Shown here: piece after piece, positions 26,049-34,038 of the stretch | Layout of the letters: the number at the start of each line of letters is the position of its first letter | How positions within the stretch are numbered: the stretch's first letter is position 1 | Assembly (NCBI RefSeq): GCF_018614135.1 | Contig: NZ_JAGGOW010000072.1 | Coordinates: 33,539 to 97,538 of the forward strand | Direction of reading: 5' to 3' | Length of the DNA: 64,000 nucleotides | From: Streptomyces sp. ISL-66 | GTDB taxonomy: Bacteria; Actinomycetota; Actinomycetes; Streptomycetales; Streptomycetaceae | Position numbers and translations under genes: made by a program | Notes under the pieces: model-generated | The model's input: the letters and a program-made list of their open reading frames with translations, nothing else | What the model was told of the DNA's origin: nothing | The model's database searches: none

Positions 26049-27683
26049 ATGCACGCCGTACGAAGCACACCCCTGCGGAACCTGCTGAGAGGGCCGAACC
26101 CGCCGCGGAGAACGCGGCCGAGAGGAACCCGGCAGCGAGCCGCCGCCGTCACCGCACTCGGCGCCCTGCTCCTGGCCCTGCTGTCCGCCCAGCCGGCGCA
26201 GGCGGCAGCCACCCTGGCCAACACCGGCTTCGAGGCCGACGGCACCGCCGCCGCCACCCCGGCGGGCTGGACCACGTATTCGGCGACCGGCCAGAGCGCC
26301 GCCTCGTTCACCGAGTCCGGCGGCCACAGCGGCGGATACCGGCTCACCCACTGGTCGGCGTCCGCGTACAAGGTGGAGACCTACCAGTACCTGTCCGGGC
26401 TGAGCGCCGGCAGCTATACGCTCAGCGCCTGGGTGCGCTCCGGCGGCGGCCAGAACTCCGCCTACCTGGCCCTGCGCAACTGCGGCTCCGCCGAGCAGCG
26501 CACCGATCTGCCGCCCACCTCCAACGGGGCCTGGATACGCCTCGTGACCTCGGTGACGGTGACCGGCGGCCAGTGCACGGTCAGCGTCAACTCGGATGCC
26601 AAGGCCGGCAATTGGCTCAACGTCGACGATCTGACCTTCACTGCCGGTTCGACCGGGCTCGCGGTCAAGGGGGTCGACGTCTCCTCGCTGAAGAAGAGCG
26701 AGGACCTCGGCGGCGTCTACCGCACGAGCGGCGGCGCCACCGGTGACGCCCTGACGGTCCTGAAGTCCGCCGGCGCCAACTACGGCCGGCTCAAGGTGTG
26801 GGTGAACCCGGCCGACGGCTACAACGACAAGGCCCGCGTCCTGGCGACGGCCAAGCGGATCAAGGCCCAGGGCATGAAGCTCCTCGTCGACTTCCACTAC
26901 TCCGACATCTGGGCCGACCCCGGCGCCCAGACCAAGCCCGCCGCCTGGTCGGGACACTCGTACGCGCAGCTCACGACGGACGTCTACCAGCACACCTACG
27001 ACGTACTGAACGCCCTGAAGGCGCAGGGCACCACGGCCGACATGGTGCAGATCGGCAACGAGACCAACACCGGCATGCTCTGGCCCGAGGGGTCGACGAC
27101 CAACTGGCCCCAGCTCGCCGGGCTGTTGAAGTCGGGCGCCTCGGCCGCCAAGGCGGTCTCCTCCTCCACCCAGGTGGCGCTGCATCTCGCGCACGGCGGC
27201 GACAACTCGCTGTACCGCTGGTGGTTCGACAACGCGACGGCGCAGGGCGTGAGTTACGACGTCATCGCGCTGTCCTTCTACGGGTACTGGCACGGCGCGC
27301 TGTCCTCGCTGCAGGCCAACCTGGACGACATCTCCTCCCGTTACGGCAAGAAGGTCCTCGTCGTCGAGACCGCCTACCCCTTCCGGCTGGACAGCGAGGA
27401 CGCCCACGAGAACATCATCGACACCACGGCCGAACTGGTCACCGGCTACCCGGCGAGCACGGCCGGGCAGTCCGCGTGGCTGCGGGACGTGATGAACGTC
27501 GTCGAGGCGGTGCCCGGCGGCCGCGGCCTCGGTGTCGTGTACTGGGAGCCGACCTGGACCGCCGTCACCGGCAACGGCTGGGACCCGGCCGATCCGGGCT
27601 CCGGCAACGGATGGGAGAACCAGGCCCTGTTCGACTACGACAGCAAGCTCCTGCCGGCCGCGGGCTGGCTCTCCCACCGCTGA
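26049..27683 (+). CDS. Secreted CBM61-GH53 endo-beta-1,4-galactanase
   Basis: A 544-residue secreted arabinogalactan endo-1,4-beta-galactosidase. A long basic N-terminal region precedes a hydrophobic signal ending AQAAA. Residues about 57-195 are a beta-sandwich carbohydrate module of the CBM61 type (NTGFEADG opening). The GH53 barrel runs from GVDVSSLKKSED to the end, with the acid/base Glu in QIGNETN (about 338) and the nucleophile in VVETAYP (about 440). It cuts the galactan side chains of pectin, supplying GH42. GAAGGGA precedes the ATG. Confidence 0.93.
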   Translation: MHAVRSTPLRNLLRGPNPPRRTRPRGTRQRAAAVTALGALLLALLSAQPAQAAATLANTGFEADGTAAATPAGWTTYSATGQSAASFTESGGHSGGYRLTHWSASAYKVETYQYLSGLSAGSYTLSAWVRSGGGQNSAYLALRNCGSAEQRTDLPPTSNGAWIRLVTSVTVTGGQCTVSVNSDAKAGNWLNVDDLTFTAGSTGLAVKGVDVSSLKKSEDLGGVYRTSGGATGDALTVLKSAGANYGRLKVWVNPADGYNDKARVLATAKRIKAQGMKLLVDFHYSDIWADPGAQTKPAAWSGHSYAQLTTDVYQHTYDVLNALKAQGTTADMVQIGNETNTGMLWPEGSTTNWPQLAGLLKSGASAAKAVSSSTQVALHLAHGGDNSLYRWWFDNATAQGVSYDVIALSFYGYWHGALSSLQANLDDISSRYGKKVLVVETAYPFRLDSEDAHENIIDTTAELVTGYPASTAGQSAWLRDVMNVVEAVPGGRGLGVVYWEPTWTAVTGNGWDPADPGSGNGWENQALFDYDSKLLPAAGWLSHR

Positions 27684-27703
27684 TTCCTCGTCCGGCGAAC
27701 CCC

Positions 27704-27739
27704 GGGAGGGGGCGGGCTCTCGTGAGCCCGCCCCCTCCC
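27704..27739. terminator. Bidirectional terminator between GH53 and dgoD
   Basis: GGGAGGGGGCGGGCTC (27704-27719) pairs perfectly with 27724-27739 around a TCGT tetraloop: a 16-bp stem between convergent genes, one of the strongest in the window. Confidence 0.9.
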
Positions 27740-27752
27740 GTCGTCCGTTCTC

Positions 27753-28898
27753 CTACCACTCGGCGAGGGAGCCGTCGTCGCGGCGCCACGCCGGGTTGCG
27801 CCAGCGGTGGCCGGTCTCGGCGGCCCGCTCGACCGCCTTCGCATCGACCTCGATCCCGAGGCCCGGGCCCGTCGGCAGGGCGACGTGTCCGTCCTCGTAC
27901 CGGAAGACCGAGGGGTCTACGAGGTAGTCGAGGAGGTCGGAGCCGGTGTTGTAGTGGATGCCGAGGCTCTGTTCCTGGATCAGCAGGTTGGGCGCGGCGA
28001 AGCCGACCTGGAGGCAGGCCGCGAGTGCGATCGGGCCGAGCGGGCAGTGCGGGGCGAGCGAAACGTCGTACGCCTCGGCCATGGCGGCGATCCGGCGGAC
28101 CTCGGAGATGCCGCCCGCGTGCGAGAGGTCCGGCTGGGCGACGGCGATCCCCTGCGCGAGGACCTTTTTGAAGTCCCAGCGGGAGTAGAGGCGTTCACCG
28201 GTGGCGATGGGGATGCTGGTGGAGCGGACGATGTCGCCGATGTGGTCGCTCATCTCGGGAACGACCGGCTCCTCGACGAAGAACGGCAGGTACGGCTCCA
28301 GGAGCGGCAGGACCCGGCGGGCCATGGGCGCGGTGAGCCGACCGTGGAAGTCGACCGCGATGTCGAAACGGTCACCGACGGCCTGGCGGACGGACGCGAC
28401 ACGCTCCACGATGCCGTGCACGGCCTCGGGCGTGTCGATGAGCCGCAGTTGCGCCGAGGCGTTCATCTTGATCGCGGTGAAGCCCTGCCCCTGGCGTTCC
28501 AGGGCTTCCTGGACGACGTCGTCCGGCCGATCGCCGCCGATCCAGCTGTACATGCGGGCGCGGTCACGGACGTTGCCGCCGAGGAGCTGCCACACGGGGA
28601 CGCCGAGGGCCTTGCCCGTGATGTCCCAGAGGGCCTGGTCGATGCCGGCGACCGCGCTGGAGAGGACGGGGCCGCCGCGGTAGAAGCCGCCCTTGGTGAG
28701 GACCTGCCAGTGGTCCTCTATCCGCATCGGGTCCTTGCCGATCAGGTAGTCGGCCAGTTCGTCGACGGCCGCGGCGACGGTGTGGGCACGGCCCTCGACC
28801 ACCGGCTCGCCCCAGCCGGTGATGCCCTCGTCCGTGTCGATGCGCAGGAAGCACCAGCGGGGCGCGACCAGGTGGGTGCGCAGGGAGGTGATCTTCAC
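27753..28898 (-). CDS. dgoD: D-galactonate dehydratase
   Basis: A 381-residue enolase-superfamily dehydratase, nearly the length of E. coli DgoD (382) and similar throughout. Shared landmarks: ITGWGEPVVEGRA, GFYRGGPVLSSAVAGIDQAL, metal ligands in DFHGR, FVEEPV and GERLYSR, PDLSHAGGI, HCPLGPIALAACLQ, and a C-terminus WRNPAWRRDDGSLAEW. It converts D-galactonate to 2-keto-3-deoxy-D-galactonate. The GTG start overlaps the dehydrogenase stop (GTGA). Linkage to a dehydrogenase, lactonase, kinase and aldolase confirms an oxidative galactose pathway. Confidence 0.93.
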   Translation of the reverse strand: MKITSLRTHLVAPRWCFLRIDTDEGITGWGEPVVEGRAHTVAAAVDELADYLIGKDPMRIEDHWQVLTKGGFYRGGPVLSSAVAGIDQALWDITGKALGVPVWQLLGGNVRDRARMYSWIGGDRPDDVVQEALERQGQGFTAIKMNASAQLRLIDTPEAVHGIVERVASVRQAVGDRFDIAVDFHGRLTAPMARRVLPLLEPYLPFFVEEPVVPEMSDHIGDIVRSTSIPIATGERLYSRWDFKKVLAQGIAVAQPDLSHAGGISEVRRIAAMAEAYDVSLAPHCPLGPIALAACLQVGFAAPNLLIQEQSLGIHYNTGSDLLDYLVDPSVFRYEDGHVALPTGPGLGIEVDAKAVERAAETGHRWRNPAWRRDDGSLAEW

Positions 28899-29647
28899 TT
28901 CGACTCCTTCTTCACGGACCAGCCGCCGTCGACGACAAGGTTCGTTCCGGTGATGTAGGCGGCGTCGGCGGACGCGAGGAAGGCGACGGCGGACGCCACT
29001 TCCTCCGGCCGGCCGAGCCGGCCCAGCGCGGTGGCGGCGGCGGAGAGCCGTCGCCCCTCCTCGTCCACGTCGTTCCACACGTCGGTGAGGATCGGGCCGG
29101 GGAGGACGGAGTTGAAACGCACCTCCGGCCCGTACTCGACGGCGAACTGGCGCACCAGGGCGCACATGCCGCCCTTGGCGGCGGCGTAGGCCGGGTATCC
29201 GGGCAGTCCGAAGTCGGCGTGCACGCTGGAGGTGGCGACGAGGCTGCCGCGCTCGGTGCGCAGGTCGTCGAGGAAGGTGCGGGTGGCGAGGTAGAGGGCC
29301 CGCAGGTTGACGGCCATCTCGCGGTCCCAGGTGGCGACGGAGAGTTCGTGGGCGGCGGCGGGCGTGTGGATGAAGGCGTTGCTGTGGAGGATGCTCACGG
29401 GACCGAAGTGGGCGTGGACCTGCTCGCGCAGGGCGGTCCAGTCCGCTTCGGAGGAGACGTCGCAGCGTACGTAGACGGCCTGGCCGCCGTCGCCACGGAT
29501 GGCAGCGGCAACGGCCTCTCCGGGCCCGTCGGCGATGTCGGAGACGACGACGGCCGCGCCTTCGGCGGCGAGGCGTACGGCGCTGGCGGCGCCGATGCCG
29601 GAGGCCGCGCCGGTGACGACGGCTGTCTGTCCGGAGAAACGGTTCAT
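28895..29647 (-). CDS. SDR-family sugar dehydrogenase (probable galactose 1-dehydrogenase)
   Basis: A 250-residue classical short-chain dehydrogenase. TGAASGIG is the cofactor motif, SDI at the end of beta-2 has the Asp favouring NAD, the catalytic Ser lies in ATSSVH, and YAAAK is the active-site motif. The usual NNAG is replaced by SNAF, seen in some sugar dehydrogenases. As the only oxidoreductase in the gene set it is the best candidate for oxidising D-galactose to the lactone. The substrate is inferred from dgoD, with which it overlaps. Confidence 0.82.
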   Translation of the reverse strand: MNRFSGQTAVVTGAASGIGAASAVRLAAEGAAVVVSDIADGPGEAVAAAIRGDGGQAVYVRCDVSSEADWTALREQVHAHFGPVSILHSNAFIHTPAAAHELSVATWDREMAVNLRALYLATRTFLDDLRTERGSLVATSSVHADFGLPGYPAYAAAKGGMCALVRQFAVEYGPEVRFNSVLPGPILTDVWNDVDEEGRRLSAAATALGRLGRPEEVASAVAFLASADAAYITGTNLVVDGGWSVKKESK

Positions 29648-29704
29648 GGGTGTGTTCCTGTGGGGTGGGGGTGGGTTCGGATGCGGGGGACGGCGGGCCG
29701 GCGC

Positions 29705-29765
29705 ACCGGTGGACCGGTGGACCGGTGGACCGGTGGACCGGTGGACCGGTGGACCGGTGGACCGG
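29705..29765. repeat. Tandem array of ACCGGTGG, seven copies
   Basis: Seven uninterrupted perfect copies of the 8-bp unit ACCGGTGG (29705-29760) plus a partial eighth. They fill half of the 124-bp spacer between the kinase and dehydrogenase genes of the galactose operon. The unit length is not a multiple of three and the array is non-coding. Each unit holds the palindrome ACCGGT, so transcripts could form many alternative small hairpins. Confidence 0.95.
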
Positions 29766-29771
29766 GAGGCT

Positions 29772-30758
29772 CTAGCGGCTCACGTCCTGGGCGGCGAGCA
29801 GGCCGAGTTCGTCCCGGCGCGGAAGGCCCTCCCAGTCGCCGCGGACGGAGACGCAGAAGGATCCGCACAGGGCGGCGAGCCGGAGACGTTCGGCCGTGGT
29901 GGCGCCGTCGAGGACTCCCGCGAGGTACCCGGCGACGAAGGCGTCGCCCGCACCGATGGGGTCCACGGCGGTCACGGGGATCGCCGGCTGGACGAAGATC
30001 TCGTCCCCGACCGCCGCGAGCGCTCCCTCGGCGCCGAGTTTGAGGACGGCCTGCCCGGGGCCGAGCCGGGTGAGGGCCCGCGCCATGCGCCGCGGCTCGT
30101 CCTGCGCCACGAAGAGGGACGCCTCCTCCGGCCCGGCGAACACGATGTCGGCGTACGGGAGGATGCCGGCGAGCGTGGTCGCGGCATCGCTGCGGCTCCA
30201 CAGCCGGTCGCGGTGGTTGACGTCGAAGGAGACCATCACACCGGCCGCGCGGGCGATCGTGAGCGCGCGCTCGACCGCGGCGCGGGCGGTGCCGCTCAGC
30301 GCGGGGGTGATGCCGGTGATGTGGAGCACCCGGGCCTGAGCGAACAGCTGCTCGTCCACGTCGTCGGGTGACAACCGGGAACCGGCGAGCCCCGCGCGGT
30401 AGTAGGTGACACGGAGGCGGTCGGCGGTCCGGCGCTCGCGGAGCATCAGGCCGGTGGGGGCCTCGGGGTCGGTCAGACTGCGCGAGACGTCGACGCCTTC
30501 GGCCCGCAGCCCGGCGAGGATCATGGCCCCCGCCGCGTCCTGTCCGACGCGACCCGTCCAGGACGCCGTGTGCCCCAGGCGGCTGACACCGATGGCGACG
30601 GTCGCCTCGGCGCCCGCGTAGCCCAGGCGCAGGGGCGCATGCGTGGCGAGTGGTCCCGGTTCCGTGGCGGCGACCACCGCCATGGCCTCGCCGAGGGTGA
30701 CGAGGGCGGGGGCCGTGGGACTTGTGGGGGCCTTGGGAGTAGGGGCGGCGGCCGTCAT
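29772..30758 (-). CDS. PfkB-family 2-keto-3-deoxy sugar-acid kinase
   Basis: A 328-residue ribokinase-fold kinase. VTLGEAM near the start, the LGYAGAEATVAIG substrate loop, and the PfkB signature DPIGAGDAFVAGYLAG with catalytic Asp are clear. In context it phosphorylates 2-keto-3-deoxy-galactonate at C6. A KdgK-type gluconate substrate is an alternative. The ATG overlaps the aldolase stop (ATGA). A 20-residue Ala/Pro/Thr-rich N-terminal tail precedes the fold. Confidence 0.88.
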   Translation of the reverse strand: MTAAAPTPKAPTSPTAPALVTLGEAMAVVAATEPGPLATHAPLRLGYAGAEATVAIGVSRLGHTASWTGRVGQDAAGAMILAGLRAEGVDVSRSLTDPEAPTGLMLRERRTADRLRVTYYRAGLAGSRLSPDDVDEQLFAQARVLHITGITPALSGTARAAVERALTIARAAGVMVSFDVNHRDRLWSRSDAATTLAGILPYADIVFAGPEEASLFVAQDEPRRMARALTRLGPGQAVLKLGAEGALAAVGDEIFVQPAIPVTAVDPIGAGDAFVAGYLAGVLDGATTAERLRLAALCGSFCVSVRGDWEGLPRRDELGLLAAQDVSR

Positions 30759-31393
30759 CGGCCGATCCCGTGCAGGAACGCGGACGCGCGCTCGCTCAGG
30801 GCGGCGAGGTCGCCGCCTTCGCAGGCGTCGCCGACCAACGGGCCGCCGACCCCGAGCGCGGCGGCGCCCGCGGCGAGGTAACCGGGAGCGTCGGCGAGGC
30901 CGATGCCCCCGGTCGGGACCAGCGGGATGTCGGGGAGCGGGGCCCGCACCGCCCGGAGGTACTCCGGTCCGCCGGTGGCGGCGGGGAAGAGCTTGACCAT
31001 GGTGGCGCCCGCCCGCCAGGCGGTGAGGATCTCGGTCGGGGAGTACGCGCCGGCGAGGACCGGGACCTCCAGCCGGATCGCCTCCGCGATGACGTCGGTG
31101 CAGGTCGTCGGGGTGATCAGGTAGGTGGCTCCGGCTTCGACCGCCCGCTGGGCGTCGGCGGGCGTGATCACCGTCCCGGCGCCCAGCGCGAGCCCCGGCG
31201 GGGCGTCGGCCGCGTACTCGCGCAGCGCGTCGAGCGCACCGGGCGTGGTGAGGGTGAATTCGGCAGCGCGGATCCCCGCGGTCCGCAGGGTGTCGGTCAC
31301 TTCGGCGAAGCGCTCGGCGGAGTGGGAGCGCAGGATCGCGATGACGGGGACGGCGTCCAGGGCGGCGCGCAGACCCGCGTGCGGGGTGGTCAT
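30755..31393 (-). CDS. KDPG/KDPGal aldolase family protein
   Basis: A 212-residue class I aldolase. AAEFTLTTP holds the catalytic Glu, ITPTTC the phosphate loop and MVKLFPA the Schiff-base Lys. It cleaves 2-keto-3-deoxy-6-phospho-galactonate (or the gluconate epimer) to pyruvate and glyceraldehyde-3-phosphate. The start chosen at 31393 follows GAGGAAG. It is coupled to the kinase downstream. Confidence 0.9.
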   Translation of the reverse strand: MTTPHAGLRAALDAVPVIAILRSHSAERFAEVTDTLRTAGIRAAEFTLTTPGALDALREYAADAPPGLALGAGTVITPADAQRAVEAGATYLITPTTCTDVIAEAIRLEVPVLAGAYSPTEILTAWRAGATMVKLFPAATGGPEYLRAVRAPLPDIPLVPTGGIGLADAPGYLAAGAAALGVGGPLVGDACEGGDLAALSERASAFLHGIGR

Positions 31394-31432
31394 GGTCGGG
31401 TGCTTCCTCACGGTTCGGACGGTGCGGGGCGC

Positions 31433-31493
31433 GCAGGATGCGCGGGGTACGGGTGCACAGGGTGTACGGGTGTACGGAGTGCGCAGGATGCGG
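31433..31493. repeat. Degenerate GTGTACGG / CGCAGGATGCG repeats
   Basis: The spacer between the lactonase and aldolase genes holds CGCAGGATGCG twice (31433-31443 and 31482-31492) and GGTGTACGG-like units between them. Like other spacers in this region it looks like an eroded tandem repeat. Confidence 0.4.
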
Positions 31494-31517
31494 CGGTGCG
31501 CAGGTGCGCCGGGTCGG

Positions 31518-32471
31518 TCAGTGGCCGGCGGCCGGGGCCGGCCGTACCGCCGCGGGAGCGGTGGAGGTGTCGTCGTACGGTGTGGAGCGGAGCCCCGTGA
31601 CACCCGGACGGCAGACGAAGAGGCGTCCCGCGTCGGGTTCGGCGCGCCGCCGTTCCTCGTCGAGGCCCTCGGCGGCCGTGGTGATCACCAGGACGTCGAG
31701 GTCCGGCCCGGCGAAGGCGCAGCTCGTCACGTGCGAGGCCGGTACCTCCACCCGTGCGTGGAGGGTGCCGTCGGGCGCGTAGGCCCGGACCTCGCCGCCT
31801 CCCCACACGGCGACCCAGACACGTCCGTCGGCGTCCACGGCCAGGCCGTCGGGGACGCCGCGGGAGAGGACCGCGAACGGACGCCGGCCGGTCGGCGTGC
31901 CGGACTCGGGGTCGTAGTCGAAGACGTCGACGCGTCCGGTCGGGCTGTCGGCGTAGTAGAGGAGTCGTCCGTCCGGGCTCCAGCCCAGCCCGTTGGAGAT
32001 GGTCACGGAGTCGAGCAGCGTGACGACCGGGCCGTCGCGGTCCAGCCTGTGGAGCGCGCCCGCGCCCGGCGTCTCGTCGTACGCCATCGTCCCGGCGAGG
32101 AGCCGGCCTCCCGGGTCGCAGGCGGCATCGTTCAGGCGTCGCCGTACGCCGTCACCCGGCAGGTCGAGCACGGCCACCTCGACGGGCGGGCGGCCGTCTT
32201 CGAGGCGAAGGAACGAGGCGCCCGCGGCGGCGAGCAGCGCGCCCGACGCGCACGGGACGACGGCGCCGACCGGGCGGTCCAGGCGCAGGGTGCCGGTGGG
32301 GGCGAGGTCCGGCAGCCCGGAATCCGCGCGCCGTGCGGTGAGGGCGGCGCGGTGGATCAGCCCTGCGGGGATGTCCACCCAGAGCAGTTCTTCCCGGCGT
32401 TCGTCCCAGACGGGTCCTTCCGAAAGGCGTCCGGGCGGGGGTGAGCAGGGCACGGCCCCGAGTCGCAGCAT
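31518..32471 (-). CDS. SMP-30/gluconolactonase-type lactonase
   Basis: A 317-residue six-bladed propeller of the SMP-30/regucalcin family. LSEGPVWDERREELLWVDI opens it with the metal-binding Glu, RLNDAACDPGGRLLAGTM supplies the Asn, ISNGLGWSPDGRLLYYAD the second Asn/Asp pair, and PDGLAVDADGRVWVAVW the last Asp. It would hydrolyse galactono-lactone to galactonate. A strong GGAGGA precedes the ATG at 32471. It is the first gene of the leftward galactose operon, divergent from the ROK regulator. Confidence 0.9.
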   Translation of the reverse strand: MLRLGAVPCSPPPGRLSEGPVWDERREELLWVDIPAGLIHRAALTARRADSGLPDLAPTGTLRLDRPVGAVVPCASGALLAAAGASFLRLEDGRPPVEVAVLDLPGDGVRRRLNDAACDPGGRLLAGTMAYDETPGAGALHRLDRDGPVVTLLDSVTISNGLGWSPDGRLLYYADSPTGRVDVFDYDPESGTPTGRRPFAVLSRGVPDGLAVDADGRVWVAVWGGGEVRAYAPDGTLHARVEVPASHVTSCAFAGPDLDVLVITTAAEGLDEERRRAEPDAGRLFVCRPGVTGLRSTPYDDTSTAPAAVRPAPAAGH

Positions 32472-32490
32472 CTGTCCTCCTCGATCGACG

Positions 32491-32514
32491 AGACGAAAAA
32501 CTACGGCTTCGTCT
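32491..32514. promoter_or_regulatory. Inverted repeat AGACGAA-N10-TTCGTCT
   Basis: Perfect 7-bp arms, 20 bp upstream of the lactonase start, in the intergenic region shared with the ROK gene. Half-sites separated by one helical turn suit a ROK dimer. Probable operator for the oxidative galactose genes. Confidence 0.55.
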
Positions 32515-32642
32515 AACGGTTGTAAATACCCCTGGGCTGGTTCTTCCAACCCTTTGAATAAGATGCGGGGACGGGGGGCCGCAGAGGACCACGGGGAGTC
32601 CGGCGGGAATCCGGCCACCACTGGCGACGAAGGGCACGAGTG

Positions 32643-33911
32643 ATGATCACGCGCACGTCGCAGGACATTCGCCGACTCAACCGGTTCGAGGTCTTGCGGC
32701 GCGTCTACGCGGGCCCGGGCGCGATGAGCCGGCAGGACATCGCCGCGGCCACCGGCCTGTCCTTCGCCACCGTCGCGAACCTGACGGCCGAGCTGCTCGA
32801 TGCCGGTGTCCTCGTACAGGCCGGCCACGAGGACTCCGGCGGGGGGCGGCCCCGCGCCCGTCTGACCGTCAACGCGGACCGGGGCGCGCTCATCGGCATC
32901 GACATCGCCGAAACCTCCGTCCACGCGGAGCTGTTCGACCTGGCGTTGCACGTCCGGCACTCCGTCGAACGCCCCCTGCCGCAAGGCGATGTCCAACCCG
33001 CCGAGGTGGTCGAGCAGATCGCCGCCTGCGTGGACGAACTGCTGAAGGGGTCGGGGGTGCCCCGGGAGCGGGTGCTCGGTGCCGGCGTCAGCGTGCCGGG
33101 CATGGTCGAACGCGAAGGCGGCGTCTCGTCGTTCTCCCCGTACTGGTCGTGGCACGAGGTACCGCTGCGGTCCCTGCTCGACGGGCGGCTCGGCCTCCCG
33201 CTGTGGCTCGACAACCCACTGCGGGCCAGCACGGTCGCCGAGATGTGGTTCGGTGCGGGGCGCGAGGTCGACGACCTGGTCGTGGTCACGCTGCGGGCCG
33301 GTGTGGGCGCCGGGATCGCCGTCGGCGGACAGCTGTACCGCGGCTTCACCAACAGCGCGGGTGAGTGGGGCCACACCTGCATCGCCCTGGACGGCAGGCT
33401 GTGCACGTGCGGCAACCGGGGCTGCGTGGAGGCGTACGTCAGCACCCGCGGGATCGTCGAGACCTGGCGCGAACTGGCGCCCGGCGACGAACGGACGGCA
33501 CTGGCGGACGACGCGGCCTCGGTCGAGGCCCTCGCGCGCGCCGCGGCGCAGGACGACCCGGTGGCCGCCGAGGTGATCGACCGCACCGGCCGCTGCCTGG
33601 GCGCGGCCGTGGCCAACCTGATCAACCTCGTCAACCCTCAGGTGCTCGTGCTCGGCAACCAGGTGGTCGACCTGCTCGGCGAGCGGCTCCTGCGGGCCAC
33701 CTACGAGGCGGTCACCCACCACGCCCTGCGCGTGCCGCACCGGGCCGCGACCCTGCGGCGAAGCGCGCTGCCGCACAACCCGGTCACCCTGGGGGCCGCC
33801 ACCTTCGCGCTCGAGGGCTTCCTCAACGACCGGGACGTCTTCGGTCCCGTCAGCCGCGCGCGCCAGCCGCAGGAGGACAAGCGCATCCGCCCAGGCGGCG
33901 CGAAGGCCTGA
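32643..33911 (+). CDS. ROK family transcriptional regulator
   Basis: A 422-residue ROK repressor. The N-terminal winged helix is MSRQDIAAATGLSFATVANL. The sugar-kinase-like domain has LIGIDIAETSV, the glycine-rich VGAGIAVGG, and the zinc motif CTCGNRGC with the following Cys/Glu. The ATP-binding DxGxT of true kinases is replaced (GIDIAETS), as in regulators. It probably senses galactose, galactonate or a derivative and controls the divergent operon through the AGACGAA repeat. A GTG at 32640 is an alternative start one codon earlier. Confidence 0.9.
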   Translation: MITRTSQDIRRLNRFEVLRRVYAGPGAMSRQDIAAATGLSFATVANLTAELLDAGVLVQAGHEDSGGGRPRARLTVNADRGALIGIDIAETSVHAELFDLALHVRHSVERPLPQGDVQPAEVVEQIAACVDELLKGSGVPRERVLGAGVSVPGMVEREGGVSSFSPYWSWHEVPLRSLLDGRLGLPLWLDNPLRASTVAEMWFGAGREVDDLVVVTLRAGVGAGIAVGGQLYRGFTNSAGEWGHTCIALDGRLCTCGNRGCVEAYVSTRGIVETWRELAPGDERTALADDAASVEALARAAAQDDPVAAEVIDRTGRCLGAAVANLINLVNPQVLVLGNQVVDLLGERLLRATYEAVTHHALRVPHRAATLRRSALPHNPVTLGAATFALEGFLNDRDVFGPVSRARQPQEDKRIRPGGAKA

Positions 33912-33969
33912 GAGGGACCTGAGAGCTCCTCACAGGCACGGGCACGGGCCGGCGCGGCCGGCGGCGGAC

Positions 33970-34013
33970 CGGTTCGGTTCGTTCGGATCGGTTCGTTCGG
34001 GTCGGTTCGTGGA
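33970..34013. repeat. Degenerate GGTTCGTTCG repeats
   Basis: GGTTCG units with TTCGGATC/TTCGGGTC variants, repeated about five times in the spacer between the convergent ROK and isochorismatase-like genes. No clear terminator stem. Confidence 0.5.
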
Positions 34014-34038
34014 ACGGCACCGGACCGCCTTACGGGGG

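Noticed and set aside
29705..29765. CRISPR array
   Set aside because: Units are 8 bp and contiguous with no spacers, so it is a simple tandem repeat.
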